From Cytophagales bacterium (GTDB lineage Bacteria > Bacteroidota > Bacteroidia > Cytophagales > Cyclobacteriaceae): a DNA stretch of 44,080 nt. Position numbers and translations under genes: made by a program. Each line of letters starts with the position of its first letter. Positions within the stretch are counted from its first letter, which is position 1. Location of the stretch: assembly GCA_025358885.1 (NCBI GenBank), contig JANYHW010000026.1, positions 1-44,080 on the forward strand, in the 5' to 3' direction. Positions 32,849-41,329 of this stretch are shown here, in pieces. The notes beneath the pieces are model-generated. The model searched no databases. It worked only from the letters and a program-made list of their open reading frames with translations, and was not told the origin of the DNA.

Positions 32849-33739
32849 TTATTTGAGTCCTCTCTTCGAAATTTGAATCTTCTCAGGTCCTGCTGCCCCA
32901 GCTCGCTTCGCCACGATCAAGCCATCCACAGAATAACTTTCATCAAGATTTGCCTCACACACAATTGTATATCCATGGGATTCGAGTTTTGCCATGCACT
33001 GAGTATGAAGGGGATTGCTGTGTGTGGAAATGAAGAGGTAGTCTATTTCGTGGTGATGCAATGCCGCTTCGCAGCCCTCCAGCATTTTCAATTCGTAGCC
33101 CTGAATGTCGCTGTGCAAGATGTTCAGGTGGATAATGTCGTGTTTGGACATGAGAAAATCAGCTGAATAGAAAGGGATGTTGGGTCGGAGGTCAGCTTTG
33201 TCGGTGATGAACCCAAGATCAAAAACACCGGTGAGCCCATTCAATTTGAAATTCAATTTTCCGAAATTCATTTTGTGCGGATCTGGCTCCACCATAAGGC
33301 ATCTTGCGCCAGCCACCTGGCGGGCGAACCACATGGAATAGAAAGCCCAATAGCTTCCAAGCTCCATCATAATTCCGTCTTTGGGAATGAAAGGAAGTAT
33401 TTCAGCGAAAGCAAATTCCTCCTGAGGCTCGTGCACACCCTGGTTCGCCAATAGAAGGTGGGTATTTCCGTAATCGTAATAGCTGCCGAGGGTAATCTTC
33501 AATCCGTTGTGAGCAAGTTGGTGATTCTTGAAAATTTTTCCCGCATCGGTCACTCGTTTCAGCTTTTGATTGTCAGGACTAGCCTTCACGATGTCAATCC
33601 TTTCCCTCCAGTAGGGTGTTAACTGATATCGGGGAAACGCCTGGTGAAACCTGAAGTCAAAATAATTGACTTGATTCAGGATGAGCAGGAGTGCATTATA
33701 CAAGGCTGGAATATTCTTTATTTTTTGTTTCAGGCCCAT
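32849..33739 (-). CDS. FkbM-like methyltransferase (second copy)
   Basis: This 296-residue protein has a divergent FkbM fold. Motif I is MELGSYWAFYSMWF (MELGS in place of DVGAN), then MVEPDP, and the signature is HSDIQGYELKMLEG (IQ in place of VE). The N-terminal 80 residues are an extension with YQLTPYWRERIDIV. The altered motif I leaves SAM binding likely but not certain. It diverges from the fucosyltransferase gene across only 41 bp. Confidence 0.75.
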   Translation of the reverse strand: MGLKQKIKNIPALYNALLLILNQVNYFDFRFHQAFPRYQLTPYWRERIDIVKASPDNQKLKRVTDAGKIFKNHQLAHNGLKITLGSYYDYGNTHLLLANQGVHEPQEEFAFAEILPFIPKDGIMMELGSYWAFYSMWFARQVAGARCLMVEPDPHKMNFGKLNFKLNGLTGVFDLGFITDKADLRPNIPFYSADFLMSKHDIIHLNILHSDIQGYELKMLEGCEAALHHHEIDYLFISTHSNPLHTQCMAKLESHGYTIVCEANLDESYSVDGLIVAKRAGAAGPEKIQISKRGLK

Positions 33740-33780
33740 CCCGCTAATTTTGAGGCAATTATACTCAATATCACTTGCAG

Positions 33781-34677
33781 ATGATCATTGTTCGCCTCCG
33801 GGGTGGCCTCGGCAATCAACTTTTTCAATACGCTGCCGGTAAAGCCCTGGCGGAGCACCACCGGACCGAACTTCTTTTGGACCTGTACACCTACACCAGG
33901 CATCGCTACCGAAAATTTGAGTTGTCAATGTTTAATATCGCCGCAAGGGAGGCAAGCCGAAAAGAGGTTCATCTCTACACGGGCGGCAATCCGTTGTCCC
34001 GCTATCTGAACAAGAAGAATAACTATATTCATTGCCCCAAGGTTTTTGCCCAACCACACTACCACTTCTATGAGGACTTCTTCTCCTTGCCTGGTGATCT
34101 TTACCTTTCAGGATTCTGGCAGAGCGAAAAGTATTTTTCTACTATAGCACCGGTCATTAGTTCCCACTTTACCCCAGGTAAGCAATTGGACGAAGTTAAT
34201 GACCATCTTCAGAAAAAAATGCAATCCGAAAGCAGCGTGGCCGTCCATGTGCGCAGGGGAGATTACTCATCTGCCACTGCATACAATTCTTTTTTTGGCT
34301 TGCTGCCGATGGAGTATTATGAAAAGAGCATCGCCCGGATGCAACAGGAATTGAAGGATCCTCAATTTTATTTCTTCTCAGACGATCCTACCTGGTGCAA
34401 ACAAAATTTCCCGTCCATAAATGCTATTTTTATTTCCCACAACCATGGAGAGGAGGCATATAAGGACTTGTTGCTTATGTCCAGTTGCCGGAATAACATC
34501 ATAGCCAATAGCACATTCAGCTGGTGGGGTGCGTGGCTTAACACCTACATCGATAAAAAGGTCATAGCTCCTGCACAATGGTTTCGCCTCAACTACCAGA
34601 CTAAGACGGAGCCTGTGTACCCAAGTCGTTTCTACAATACCAAAGACCTGATTCCCTCATCGTGGACAAAAATATGA
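33781..34677 (+). CDS. GT11 alpha-1,2-fucosyltransferase
   Basis: The ATG at 33781 gives 298 residues. The family 11 motifs are all seen: RLRGGLGNQLFQYAAGKALA near the N-terminus, VHVRRGDY in the middle (GDP-fucose contacts) and NSTFSWWGAWL near the C-terminus. The enzyme transfers L-fucose from GDP-fucose to a galactose or similar residue, in alpha-1,2 linkage. No GDP-fucose synthesis genes (gmd, fcl) are in the window, so the donor must come from elsewhere. The stop overlaps the next GT gene (ATGA). Confidence 0.92.
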   Translation: MIIVRLRGGLGNQLFQYAAGKALAEHHRTELLLDLYTYTRHRYRKFELSMFNIAAREASRKEVHLYTGGNPLSRYLNKKNNYIHCPKVFAQPHYHFYEDFFSLPGDLYLSGFWQSEKYFSTIAPVISSHFTPGKQLDEVNDHLQKKMQSESSVAVHVRRGDYSSATAYNSFFGLLPMEYYEKSIARMQQELKDPQFYFFSDDPTWCKQNFPSINAIFISHNHGEEAYKDLLLMSSCRNNIIANSTFSWWGAWLNTYIDKKVIAPAQWFRLNYQTKTEPVYPSRFYNTKDLIPSSWTKI

Positions 34678-35783
34678 GCCGGCGGCGTATTGTAATGATG
34701 GCAAATGCAGGTCACAAGCCCTGGGACACCCGCATATTTCATAAAGAAGCAAGGTCTTTGCAACGGGCGGGATACAAGGTAGTATTGATCATACCTCATT
34801 CCGAGGATTATGAAAAAGACCACATTCAAATTGTATCCATACCCTTGCCCCGGAAAGGATGGGAACAATTGGTGAAATGTCCGTGGAAGATTCTCCGCAA
34901 AGGCCTTGAACAGCCTAAAGAGGCGGTCTTTCACCTGCATGATTCCGAACTGCTGCTGGTTGGAATTGCGCTTAAAATAATGGGGCGAAGAGTGATTTAT
35001 GACGCCCATGAAGACACACCCTTGCAGATTTCCTACCAACATTGGATACCTGGATTGATCAAGCCCATGTATGCCTTGTTTTACAAATTGTTGGAGAAAC
35101 TGGCCGGTTGGTGGTTTGATGCCATTATCGTCGCTGAACCCGTAATCGCCAAATACTTTCCACTGAAGAAGGTGGTGTTGATTCGCAATTTTCCTATCGC
35201 AGAGTCTTTCAGGCGTGAACCCATTGATGCTGACAGAAAGGATTATCTAACCTATGTGGGTTTGCTAAGCAAGGTCCGAGGTGTGGTTGAAATGCTGGAA
35301 GGACACCGGTTGGCAACAGAGAAAGTCAAGGTTGATTTTGTTCTGGGAGGAAAATTTGCGCCTGCCTCTTTGGAACAGGAATTGTTGCCAAAGTATAAAG
35401 TCCAGTACCGATCCTGGTTGTCATACGATGAAATGATATCGGTGTTGTTCTCATCAAAGATTGGAATTATTGTGCCTCATCCCATCGAGCGATACAAAAC
35501 AAATTACCCCGTCAAACTTTTCGAGTATATGGCAGCCGGCTTGCCGGTAATCGCAGCGAAAGAGGGGGAGTCAGCGAACTTTGTAAAAGAAGTTTCTGCA
35601 GGAATACTTGTAGATCCTTTAGATGAGAAACAGATTGCTGAAGCCATCATCACCTTGATGCAAGACCCTTCCCAGGCGAAAGCGATGGGCCTTCGCGGGC
35701 GGCAATTGATCTTCGATAAATACAATTGGGAGAAAGAGTCGGAAAAACTTTTGCAACTTTATCAAACACTCGGGGATGTTTAA
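34674..35783 (+). CDS. GT4-family glycosyltransferase
   Basis: The ATG at 34674, inside the previous gene's TGA (ATGA), gives 369 residues; a GTG 12 nt earlier is in frame but less likely. The protein is GT-B: MANAGHKPWDTRIFHKEARS with the N-terminal nucleotide-sugar side, DAHEDTPLQ, and in the C-terminal half YKTNYPVKLFEYMAAGLPVI with the donor-binding Glu. It is a cytoplasmic inner-membrane-associated transferase of the polysaccharide locus. The donor and linkage are not readable. Its last codons overlap the next gene by 8 nt. Confidence 0.88.
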   Translation: MSRRRIVMMANAGHKPWDTRIFHKEARSLQRAGYKVVLIIPHSEDYEKDHIQIVSIPLPRKGWEQLVKCPWKILRKGLEQPKEAVFHLHDSELLLVGIALKIMGRRVIYDAHEDTPLQISYQHWIPGLIKPMYALFYKLLEKLAGWWFDAIIVAEPVIAKYFPLKKVVLIRNFPIAESFRREPIDADRKDYLTYVGLLSKVRGVVEMLEGHRLATEKVKVDFVLGGKFAPASLEQELLPKYKVQYRSWLSYDEMISVLFSSKIGIIVPHPIERYKTNYPVKLFEYMAAGLPVIAAKEGESANFVKEVSAGILVDPLDEKQIAEAIITLMQDPSQAKAMGLRGRQLIFDKYNWEKESEKLLQLYQTLGDV

Positions 35784-36555
35784 GAATATTTTCAGGGTTC
35801 TTGGCAGTTTAGGCATTCATCCAAAATTGGTTTGGGCAAGTATGAAAGGCTGGCCATACTTTAGTCGGGACCATCGCGAGATGAAGAGGCAACTCAGAGG
35901 GAATCCCGACATCACGATCGGGAGTCTTTATCCCGTGCTGCGAGAGCGTTTTGAAACAAATGGCGATCTGAAGAGCCATTATTTTCACGAAGACCTTTGG
36001 ACGGCACGCCGGGTATTTGAGAATAACCCTTTGAAACATGTTGATGTGGGCTCACGGGTTGACGGCTTTGTGGCCCACGTGGCGTCTTTCCGCGAAATTG
36101 AAGTCTTTGACATTCGTCCCCAACAGGCCAGGGTTAGAAATATCCGGTTTGTGACCGCTGACTTTATGAATATTGATCCTTCGCTGCATGACTACACAGA
36201 TTCTCTCTCTTCTTTGAACGTCATCGAACATTTTGGATTGGGCCGTTATGGAGATCCCATCGATGTGAACGGTCACCTCAAAGGTCTTGACAACATGAAG
36301 AAGGTGCTCAAGAAAGGAGGAACATTTTATTTTTCAACCCCCATTGGACCGCAGCGTATAGAATTCAATGCGCACCGGGTGTTCAGCCTGGAGTACCTGC
36401 TAAGAATATTTTCAGGGGATTATTCGATCAACATTTTTTCCTATGTTGACGATGAGGGTGACCTTCATGAGAACATTCCGCTGACGCAGGAAGGAATAAG
36501 AACAAATTTTGGCTGCAGGTTTGGATTTGGGATTTTTGAAATGACGAAGAATTGA
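35776..36555 (+). CDS. DUF268 family protein, methyltransferase-like fold
   Basis: The 259-residue protein resembles DUF268: HVDVGSRVDGFVAHVASF, then FDIRP, VTADFMNI and SLSSLNVIEHFGLGRYGDP, with KVLKKGGTFYFSTPIGPQRI. This is the layout of a class I SAM-binding fold (motif I VDVGS, acidic strand-2 end D, then post-motif strands). The family has no proven reaction but is regularly found in O-antigen and capsule loci, so sugar modification is the best guess. It is the last gene of the fucosyltransferase-GT4-DUF268 run and overlaps the GT4 gene by 8 nt, showing tight coupling. Confidence 0.8.
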   Translation: MFKNIFRVLGSLGIHPKLVWASMKGWPYFSRDHREMKRQLRGNPDITIGSLYPVLRERFETNGDLKSHYFHEDLWTARRVFENNPLKHVDVGSRVDGFVAHVASFREIEVFDIRPQQARVRNIRFVTADFMNIDPSLHDYTDSLSSLNVIEHFGLGRYGDPIDVNGHLKGLDNMKKVLKKGGTFYFSTPIGPQRIEFNAHRVFSLEYLLRIFSGDYSINIFSYVDDEGDLHENIPLTQEGIRTNFGCRFGFGIFEMTKN

Positions 36556-36577
36556 TTCGTTGAATCATCGAATCAAT
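36551..36577. terminator. Hairpin over the convergent DUF268 and ruvC stops
   Basis: ATTGATTCG (36551-36559) and CGAATCAAT (36569-36577) pair perfectly (9 bp, 9-nt loop). The stem contains the stop codon of the DUF268 gene, and the ruvC stop lies in its loop. It is AT-rich, so termination would be modest; on the plus strand it is followed by TTTCCC. It may serve both transcripts. Confidence 0.5.
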
Positions 36578-37170
36578 TTCCCTGGATTCTCCTTCACAAA
36601 ACTCTCCCATGAACTCTTATTGCTCTTCACCGCGCCATCCTGATAATGATGGCAAACCGCCACGGCTAGCGCATCACTGGCATCGAGGAGTTTTGGCAGT
36701 TCCTTCAAATTGAAAATCTGCATCAGCATTCTTGCGACCTGCTCTTTGGAGGCATTGCCATTGCCGGTGACCGACTGCTTTACCTTCCTGGGGGCGTACT
36801 CGGTGATGGGAATTTCCCGGTAAAGGGCAGCCGACATGGCGACACCCTGTGCACGGCCAAGCTTTAGCATTGACTGGACATTTTTACCGTAGAAAGGAGC
36901 CTCGAGGGCCACCTCGTCAGGAATGAATTCATCGACCAGGGCGAGCACCCTGTCGAAAATCTTTTTGAGCTTTAGCTCGTGTGAACCATACTTACCTAGT
37001 TGAATTATTCCGAATTGAAGTATAGTCATCTTGCTGCCGCGAATAAGGATCACTCCGTACCCCATCACATTGGTGCCAGGATCGAGTCCCAGGATGATGC
37101 GTTCTTTGGAAGGGAGGTTTCCTTTCACTGGTTTTTTATCAACTTTGCCCACGCCCGAAATTACTGACAT
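36565..37170 (-). CDS. ruvC: Holliday junction resolvase RuvC
   Basis: The ATG at 37170 gives 201 residues. RuvC resolves Holliday junctions with RuvAB. Catalytic acids are D30 in LGLDPGT, E90 in ALEAPFYGKN, D163 and D166 in LLDASDALAVAVCHH. The N-terminal extension of about 25 residues before IILGLDPG is longer than in E. coli RuvC and is Lys-rich (KVDKKPVKG). The open frame goes further upstream, but that part overlaps the GT2 gene on the other strand and is not conserved. Seven bases separate the ruvC and GT2 start codons. Confidence 0.95.
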   Translation of the reverse strand: MSVISGVGKVDKKPVKGNLPSKERIILGLDPGTNVMGYGVILIRGSKMTILQFGIIQLGKYGSHELKLKKIFDRVLALVDEFIPDEVALEAPFYGKNVQSMLKLGRAQGVAMSAALYREIPITEYAPRKVKQSVTGNGNASKEQVARMLMQIFNLKELPKLLDASDALAVAVCHHYQDGAVKSNKSSWESFVKENPGKLIR

Positions 37171-37177
37171 CTTTCTT

Positions 37178-38287
37178 ATGGTATTGATATTCGTCCTCAT
37201 TTTAAGTTTATACAGTCTTATGCTCATGGCCTTTCTGGTCGGTTGGTCGGAGGCCAGATGGCAAGTGTCTCCCCCGGAAGGGACAACAATGAATGGTATT
37301 TCGGTGGTGATAGCATTCCGGAATGAAGAAGCGCATCTCCATGACCTAATCAACGACCTTGCAGCACTTGCCTATGTGAAGGATTGTTTTGAAGTCATCC
37401 TCGTAGATGACCATTCAACCGATCGATCGATGGGGGTGGTAAGAAAAGAGATCGGGAATTTGAGGAACTTCCGGGCGATTGAACTGCCGGAAGAGAATTC
37501 GGGCAAGAAGCAGGCGCTTGATTTTGGCATTCGCCAGGCGAAATTTGAAATCATTGCCACCAGCGACGCTGATTGCCGGTTCGACCCTCAATGGCTGTGG
37601 CAAATTTCAACCTATTTCGAGAAGGAGGAAACACAATTGTTGGTGGGGGCAGTCAAACTTAAATCCGGGGCTTCCCTCTTCTCCCGGCTTCAGGCGCTTG
37701 AATTCTCGAGTTTAATTGGGTCTGCGGCCGCGACGATTGGCCTCGGACATCCGGTAATGTGCAATGGTGCAAATCTTTCCTTCAGGATAGCCGCATTCGT
37801 CGAGGTGGGTGGATATGATGACAACATTGCAATACCCTCAGGCGACGATGAGTTTCTGATGCGCAAGATCTTCAGGAAGTATCCCGACGGGGTTTCTTTC
37901 CTGAACGTGCAAGAAGCGGTTGTTACCTCACAACCTCAATCTACATTGTCCGGTTTTCTAAGTCAACGCATCCGGTGGGCGGGCAAATGGAAACACAATA
38001 AGGACACGCTGTCCCGCGCTTTGGCCGTGTTCATACTTCCCGCACAGTTGTCCTACGTCGGATTGTGGTATGCATTCTTTCTTGAACCGGACATGGTCAT
38101 CACATTTCTCCTCATCAAGATGATCCTTGAGGGAGTCTTTCTCGCCGGAGTAGCCCGGTTTCTCCGAGAAAGGATTGATCCGGTGTCTTTTGTACTTTGG
38201 CAGGTACTCTATCCTTTCTATGCAATTGGTATCGGATTGTTATCACTCCGCGCATCCTATCGGTGGAAGGATAGAAAATATAAGTGA
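37178..38287 (+). CDS. Membrane-bound GT2 glycosyltransferase
   Basis: The ATG at 37178 gives 369 residues; the open frame extends upstream inside ruvC. An N-terminal membrane helix (MVLIFVLILSLYSLMLMAFL) is followed by a GT-A domain: VVIAFRNEE, VDDHSTDRS, TSDADCRFDP (DxD region), GDDEFLM and QRIRWAGKW (QxxRW, typical of processive GT2 enzymes). Two or three C-terminal helices (VFILPAQLSYVGLWYAFFL and others) complete the cellulose-synthase-like layout. It probably builds a polysaccharide or glycolipid at the inner membrane. It diverges from ruvC with no room for a conventional intergenic promoter. Confidence 0.88.
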   Translation: MVLIFVLILSLYSLMLMAFLVGWSEARWQVSPPEGTTMNGISVVIAFRNEEAHLHDLINDLAALAYVKDCFEVILVDDHSTDRSMGVVRKEIGNLRNFRAIELPEENSGKKQALDFGIRQAKFEIIATSDADCRFDPQWLWQISTYFEKEETQLLVGAVKLKSGASLFSRLQALEFSSLIGSAAATIGLGHPVMCNGANLSFRIAAFVEVGGYDDNIAIPSGDDEFLMRKIFRKYPDGVSFLNVQEAVVTSQPQSTLSGFLSQRIRWAGKWKHNKDTLSRALAVFILPAQLSYVGLWYAFFLEPDMVITFLLIKMILEGVFLAGVARFLRERIDPVSFVLWQVLYPFYAIGIGLLSLRASYRWKDRKYK

Positions 38288-38308
38288 ACACGCCGCCTTG
38301 GGTAATTT

Positions 38309-38332
38309 TCTCCTAATTTTACCGTTAGGAGA
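38309..38332 (+). promoter_or_regulatory. Hairpin covering the Shine-Dalgarno of the phosphatase gene
   Basis: TCTCCTAA (38309-38316) and TTAGGAGA (38325-38332) pair perfectly over an 8-nt loop. The 3' arm contains AGGAG, a strong Shine-Dalgarno placed 6 nt before the ATG at 38338. If formed in the mRNA, the stem would hide the ribosome site. Strong Shine-Dalgarno sequences are uncommon in this phylum, which makes the arrangement stand out. Confidence 0.6.
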
Positions 38333-38337
38333 TCGCT

Positions 38338-39561
38338 ATGCCCACATCCGAATTACAGAAGAAATTAGACCGCAAAGAACTGGAGCTTAACGCTTTGCTG
38401 GAGATCACTCAGGCGATCAACAGCAACGTACCCGAAGAGTCATTGTATAAGATGTTCAATTTTACCCTGCGGTCTAACCTGAATATCCGGAAGCTCGCAT
38501 TATATGTTTTTGACGAACAATGGAACTGCAAGGTGAATTTTGGATCGAAGACCAATTACTTAAAATCCGAATTGGATGATCGTTTTCACCTCATTCGCCA
38601 GGTGCATCGCCTCACCGAGTTTGACGGAGAATGCAATTTCCATGAATTTGACCTGGTCATTCCCGTTGCGCATCAAAGTGATACATTGGCAGTAGTCTTT
38701 ATTGGAGGATTGGAGTCCAGCAAACTCAATACAGACTCCGAAGACAGCGTTAAGTTTATTCAGGCGCTCAGCAATATCATCATCGTGGCAATCGAAAATA
38801 AAAAACTTGCACGAAAGCAACTGGATCAGGAGGCATTCCGCAAAGAGCTGGAGATCGCCAGTGATGTTCAACAATTTCTGTTCCCGGATAAGCTCCCCAA
38901 TACAGGACATTTGAAGATGGCGGCAAGTTACCTGCCGCACGATATGGTGGGAGGAGATTACTATGACTACGTCCCGATCAACAAGAACCAATTTTTGCTC
39001 TGTGTGGCGGATGTAAGTGGAAAGGGTATTGCCGCAGCGCTCATGATGTCAAATTTCCAGGCCTCCTTGCGCACCCTGTTGAGGCAAATGCCAAACCTGT
39101 CCGAGATCGTCGAGGCTCTAAACTACCAGGTGCTTGAAAGCGCAAAAGGAGAAAGATTCATCACGTTCTTTGGAGCCATCTATGATATTAATCTGAAGAC
39201 CTTGGTATATGTAAACGCCGGACACAACCCGCCGTTACTGTGGAATAAGAAGCACGGTATCCGGCTTCTGGAAGATGGTTGCACCGTGCTTGGCGCCATG
39301 CATCCCCTGCCGTTCCTTAAAGAAGGATTTATTACCGACCTGGATGACTTCGTACTCTTCTGCTATACCGATGGATTAACCGAGACCATAAACGAAAAAG
39401 GAGAAGAGTTTGGGCAATCCTCCCTGATGGAATACTTCGAAGCCAATCACTACAAGGATTTGAATACCATGCACCAGGATATAATCGTGAGGCTGGACGG
39501 ATTCAAAGGCAAGAACAGTTACCGGGATGACATTACCATGCTATCCTGTAGGGTGGAGTAA
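38338..39561 (+). CDS. SpoIIE/RsbU-type serine phosphatase with GAF domain
   Basis: The 407-residue protein has an N-terminal GAF-like sensor (about 15-160), a linker helix with KLARKQLDQEAFRKELEIA, and a PP2C-SpoIIE phosphatase domain (about 170-407). Metal-site motifs are GGDYYDY, CVADVSGKGIAAALMM, VNAGHNPPLLW, FCYTDGLTE and YRDDITML. Such proteins dephosphorylate anti-anti-sigma factors in partner-switching control. There is no signal peptide; it is probably cytoplasmic. Its kinase and STAS partners are not in the window. The 50-nt gap before it contains a hairpin over the ribosome site. Confidence 0.9.
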   Translation: MPTSELQKKLDRKELELNALLEITQAINSNVPEESLYKMFNFTLRSNLNIRKLALYVFDEQWNCKVNFGSKTNYLKSELDDRFHLIRQVHRLTEFDGECNFHEFDLVIPVAHQSDTLAVVFIGGLESSKLNTDSEDSVKFIQALSNIIIVAIENKKLARKQLDQEAFRKELEIASDVQQFLFPDKLPNTGHLKMAASYLPHDMVGGDYYDYVPINKNQFLLCVADVSGKGIAAALMMSNFQASLRTLLRQMPNLSEIVEALNYQVLESAKGERFITFFGAIYDINLKTLVYVNAGHNPPLLWNKKHGIRLLEDGCTVLGAMHPLPFLKEGFITDLDDFVLFCYTDGLTETINEKGEEFGQSSLMEYFEANHYKDLNTMHQDIIVRLDGFKGKNSYRDDITMLSCRVE

Positions 39562-39609
39562 GGCAATAAGGAATTAAAAATTAGGAAATATGGGGCTAAG
39601 GTTTGATTC

Positions 39610-40245
39610 ATGGTGAATTTTTTTCGAAACCCTTTCTTTCTGCCGTGGCTCTACCCACAACTTACCTGGAGGATAGAGACGATCAGCAAGGAGCTTTACC
39701 TCACTTTTGATGACGGCCCGGTACCCGGACCAACAGAATTCGTTCTCGAAGAACAGCGGAAATTCAAAGCGACTTCCACCTTCTTTTGTATCGGCGACAA
39801 TATTCAAAAGTATCCTGAGATTTTTCAGCAGGTAGTGAATGATGGTCACACGATAGGCAATCACACCTTCAATCATTTGAGCGGCTGGGGCGCAAGCACA
39901 CCCCATTATCTGGAGAATATTTCATTATGCGAGGATAAGATTGGCACTCGAAATTCAGGTCTGACGAAACGGCGGCTATTCCGCCCGCCCTATGGACGAA
40001 TTACCAGGGACCAAATAGCAGCATTAAGCGAATACCAAATTGTAATGTGGGATGTGCTCACACATGATTATGCCCGTAGCTTATCGGCAGAATCATGCTT
40101 AAAGGGCTCTATCGCTGCCGTCCGCCCCGGTTCAATAATTGTTTTTCATGACAGCCTTAAAGCCGAAAAGAATTTAAGGTATGTCTTGCCTCGCTTTATG
40201 GACCATTTTGCCAGCCAGGGATACTCTTTCAAATCCCTCCGTTGA
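39610..40245 (+). CDS. Polysaccharide deacetylase (NodB homology domain)
   Basis: The 211-residue protein is a single carbohydrate esterase 4 domain. LTFDDGP (31-37) supplies the catalytic Asp and a metal Asp, HTIGNHTFNH (80-89) the two metal His (H85, H89), and RPPYGR (125-130) and VFHDS the remaining motifs. It removes N- or O-acetyl groups from glycans. No clear signal peptide is seen (start MVNFFRNPFFLPWLYP), so it may be cytoplasmic or anchored by its hydrophobic N-terminus. It is 31 nt before the next glycosyltransferase gene. Confidence 0.9.
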   Translation: MVNFFRNPFFLPWLYPQLTWRIETISKELYLTFDDGPVPGPTEFVLEEQRKFKATSTFFCIGDNIQKYPEIFQQVVNDGHTIGNHTFNHLSGWGASTPHYLENISLCEDKIGTRNSGLTKRRLFRPPYGRITRDQIAALSEYQIVMWDVLTHDYARSLSAESCLKGSIAAVRPGSIIVFHDSLKAEKNLRYVLPRFMDHFASQGYSFKSLR

Positions 40246-40276
40246 ATTCCTGATCTTTGCTCCCTTAAACTGCAGG

Positions 40277-41329
40277 ATGAAAAAAGTTCTTGTCTGTCCA
40301 TTGGATTGGGGTCTCGGGCATGCGACCCGGTGTATCGCGATCATTATGGAATTGCAACGGCAGGGTGCAGAAGTGATCATCGGAGCATCTGGTGATTCAA
40401 TGGAATTGCTTCGGTTGGAATTCCCTGAAGTCAAGTTCTTTGAATTACCAGCTTACAATCCCATGTATTCTGCCGGTGATGGGATGGTCTTCACAGTGGG
40501 TGCACAACTTCCCAGGTTTCTTTCGGTCATTCGCCAAGAGCATGACATGACTGAAGAAATTGTAAAAGAGCAGCAGGTCGATGTGATTATTTCTGATAAT
40601 CGATATGGTTGCTGGTCATCAAAAATCCATTCAGTTTTCCTGACACACCAGGTGAAGATACCGATGCCGGTTGGTTATCGCTGGCTATCTCCAGCGGTGA
40701 ATTATTTTTCCAGGCTGGCAATCGGGAAATTTGGGGATGTGTGGATACCCGACCAACCCGGGAGCGGCCTGACTGATTCTTTTCTTCCAAAGAACAACCA
40801 GTTCAAATACATTGGTTGGATTTCGCGTTTTAAGCGAAGACGTGATGTTTCCCGAAAGTATGAAATCATCGGCCTGGTATCAGGACCAGAACCTCAGCGG
40901 AGTATCTTTGAAAAGAATCTGGAGGAAGAGTTGAAGAAATCTGGTTGCCAGGCATTGCTGGTGACAGGCGAACCTCATCGACCTCATCGCGATAGGATTG
41001 GCAACATGGAAAAAATAAATCATTTGAAGAAGAGTGAACTGGAGGAGGCAATCCTTGCCTCGGATATAGTCATTAGCCGCAGTGGTTACAGCACCATCAT
41101 GGACCTCATTGCACTGGGTAAGAAAGCGATTTTTGTGCCCACACCCGGACAGGGAGAACAGATTTGCCTGGCGGATAACCTTGCTGAACAGGAGTTGGTG
41201 GTAGCAATGAGCATGGATGATTTTTCTTTGGGTCGCGCATTGGAACAATCTATCCGGTTCAGGGGATTGGGTGCCTTGGTTCCGCAATCAGGCCTTTTGT
41301 CAAATGCAATCGAGAGCATATTAATATGA
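40277..41329 (+). CDS. GT-B glycosyltransferase, MurG/GT28-like
   Basis: The ATG at 40277 gives 350 residues. The N-terminus VLVCPLDWGLGHATRCIAI has the Gly-rich loop plus His of GT28/UDP-glycosyltransferase type enzymes, and VISDNRYGCWS and VISRSGYSTIMDLIALGKKAIFVPTPGQGEQ (middle to end) correspond to the donor-site region of the C-terminal domain. It adds a sugar to a lipid or polymer acceptor. It is read between a polysaccharide deacetylase and diacylglycerol kinase, the latter overlapping by four bases (ATGA). That context suggests a glycolipid or undecaprenyl-linked product, but no substrate can be named. Confidence 0.8.
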   Translation: MKKVLVCPLDWGLGHATRCIAIIMELQRQGAEVIIGASGDSMELLRLEFPEVKFFELPAYNPMYSAGDGMVFTVGAQLPRFLSVIRQEHDMTEEIVKEQQVDVIISDNRYGCWSSKIHSVFLTHQVKIPMPVGYRWLSPAVNYFSRLAIGKFGDVWIPDQPGSGLTDSFLPKNNQFKYIGWISRFKRRRDVSRKYEIIGLVSGPEPQRSIFEKNLEEELKKSGCQALLVTGEPHRPHRDRIGNMEKINHLKKSELEEAILASDIVISRSGYSTIMDLIALGKKAIFVPTPGQGEQICLADNLAEQELVVAMSMDDFSLGRALEQSIRFRGLGALVPQSGLLSNAIESILI

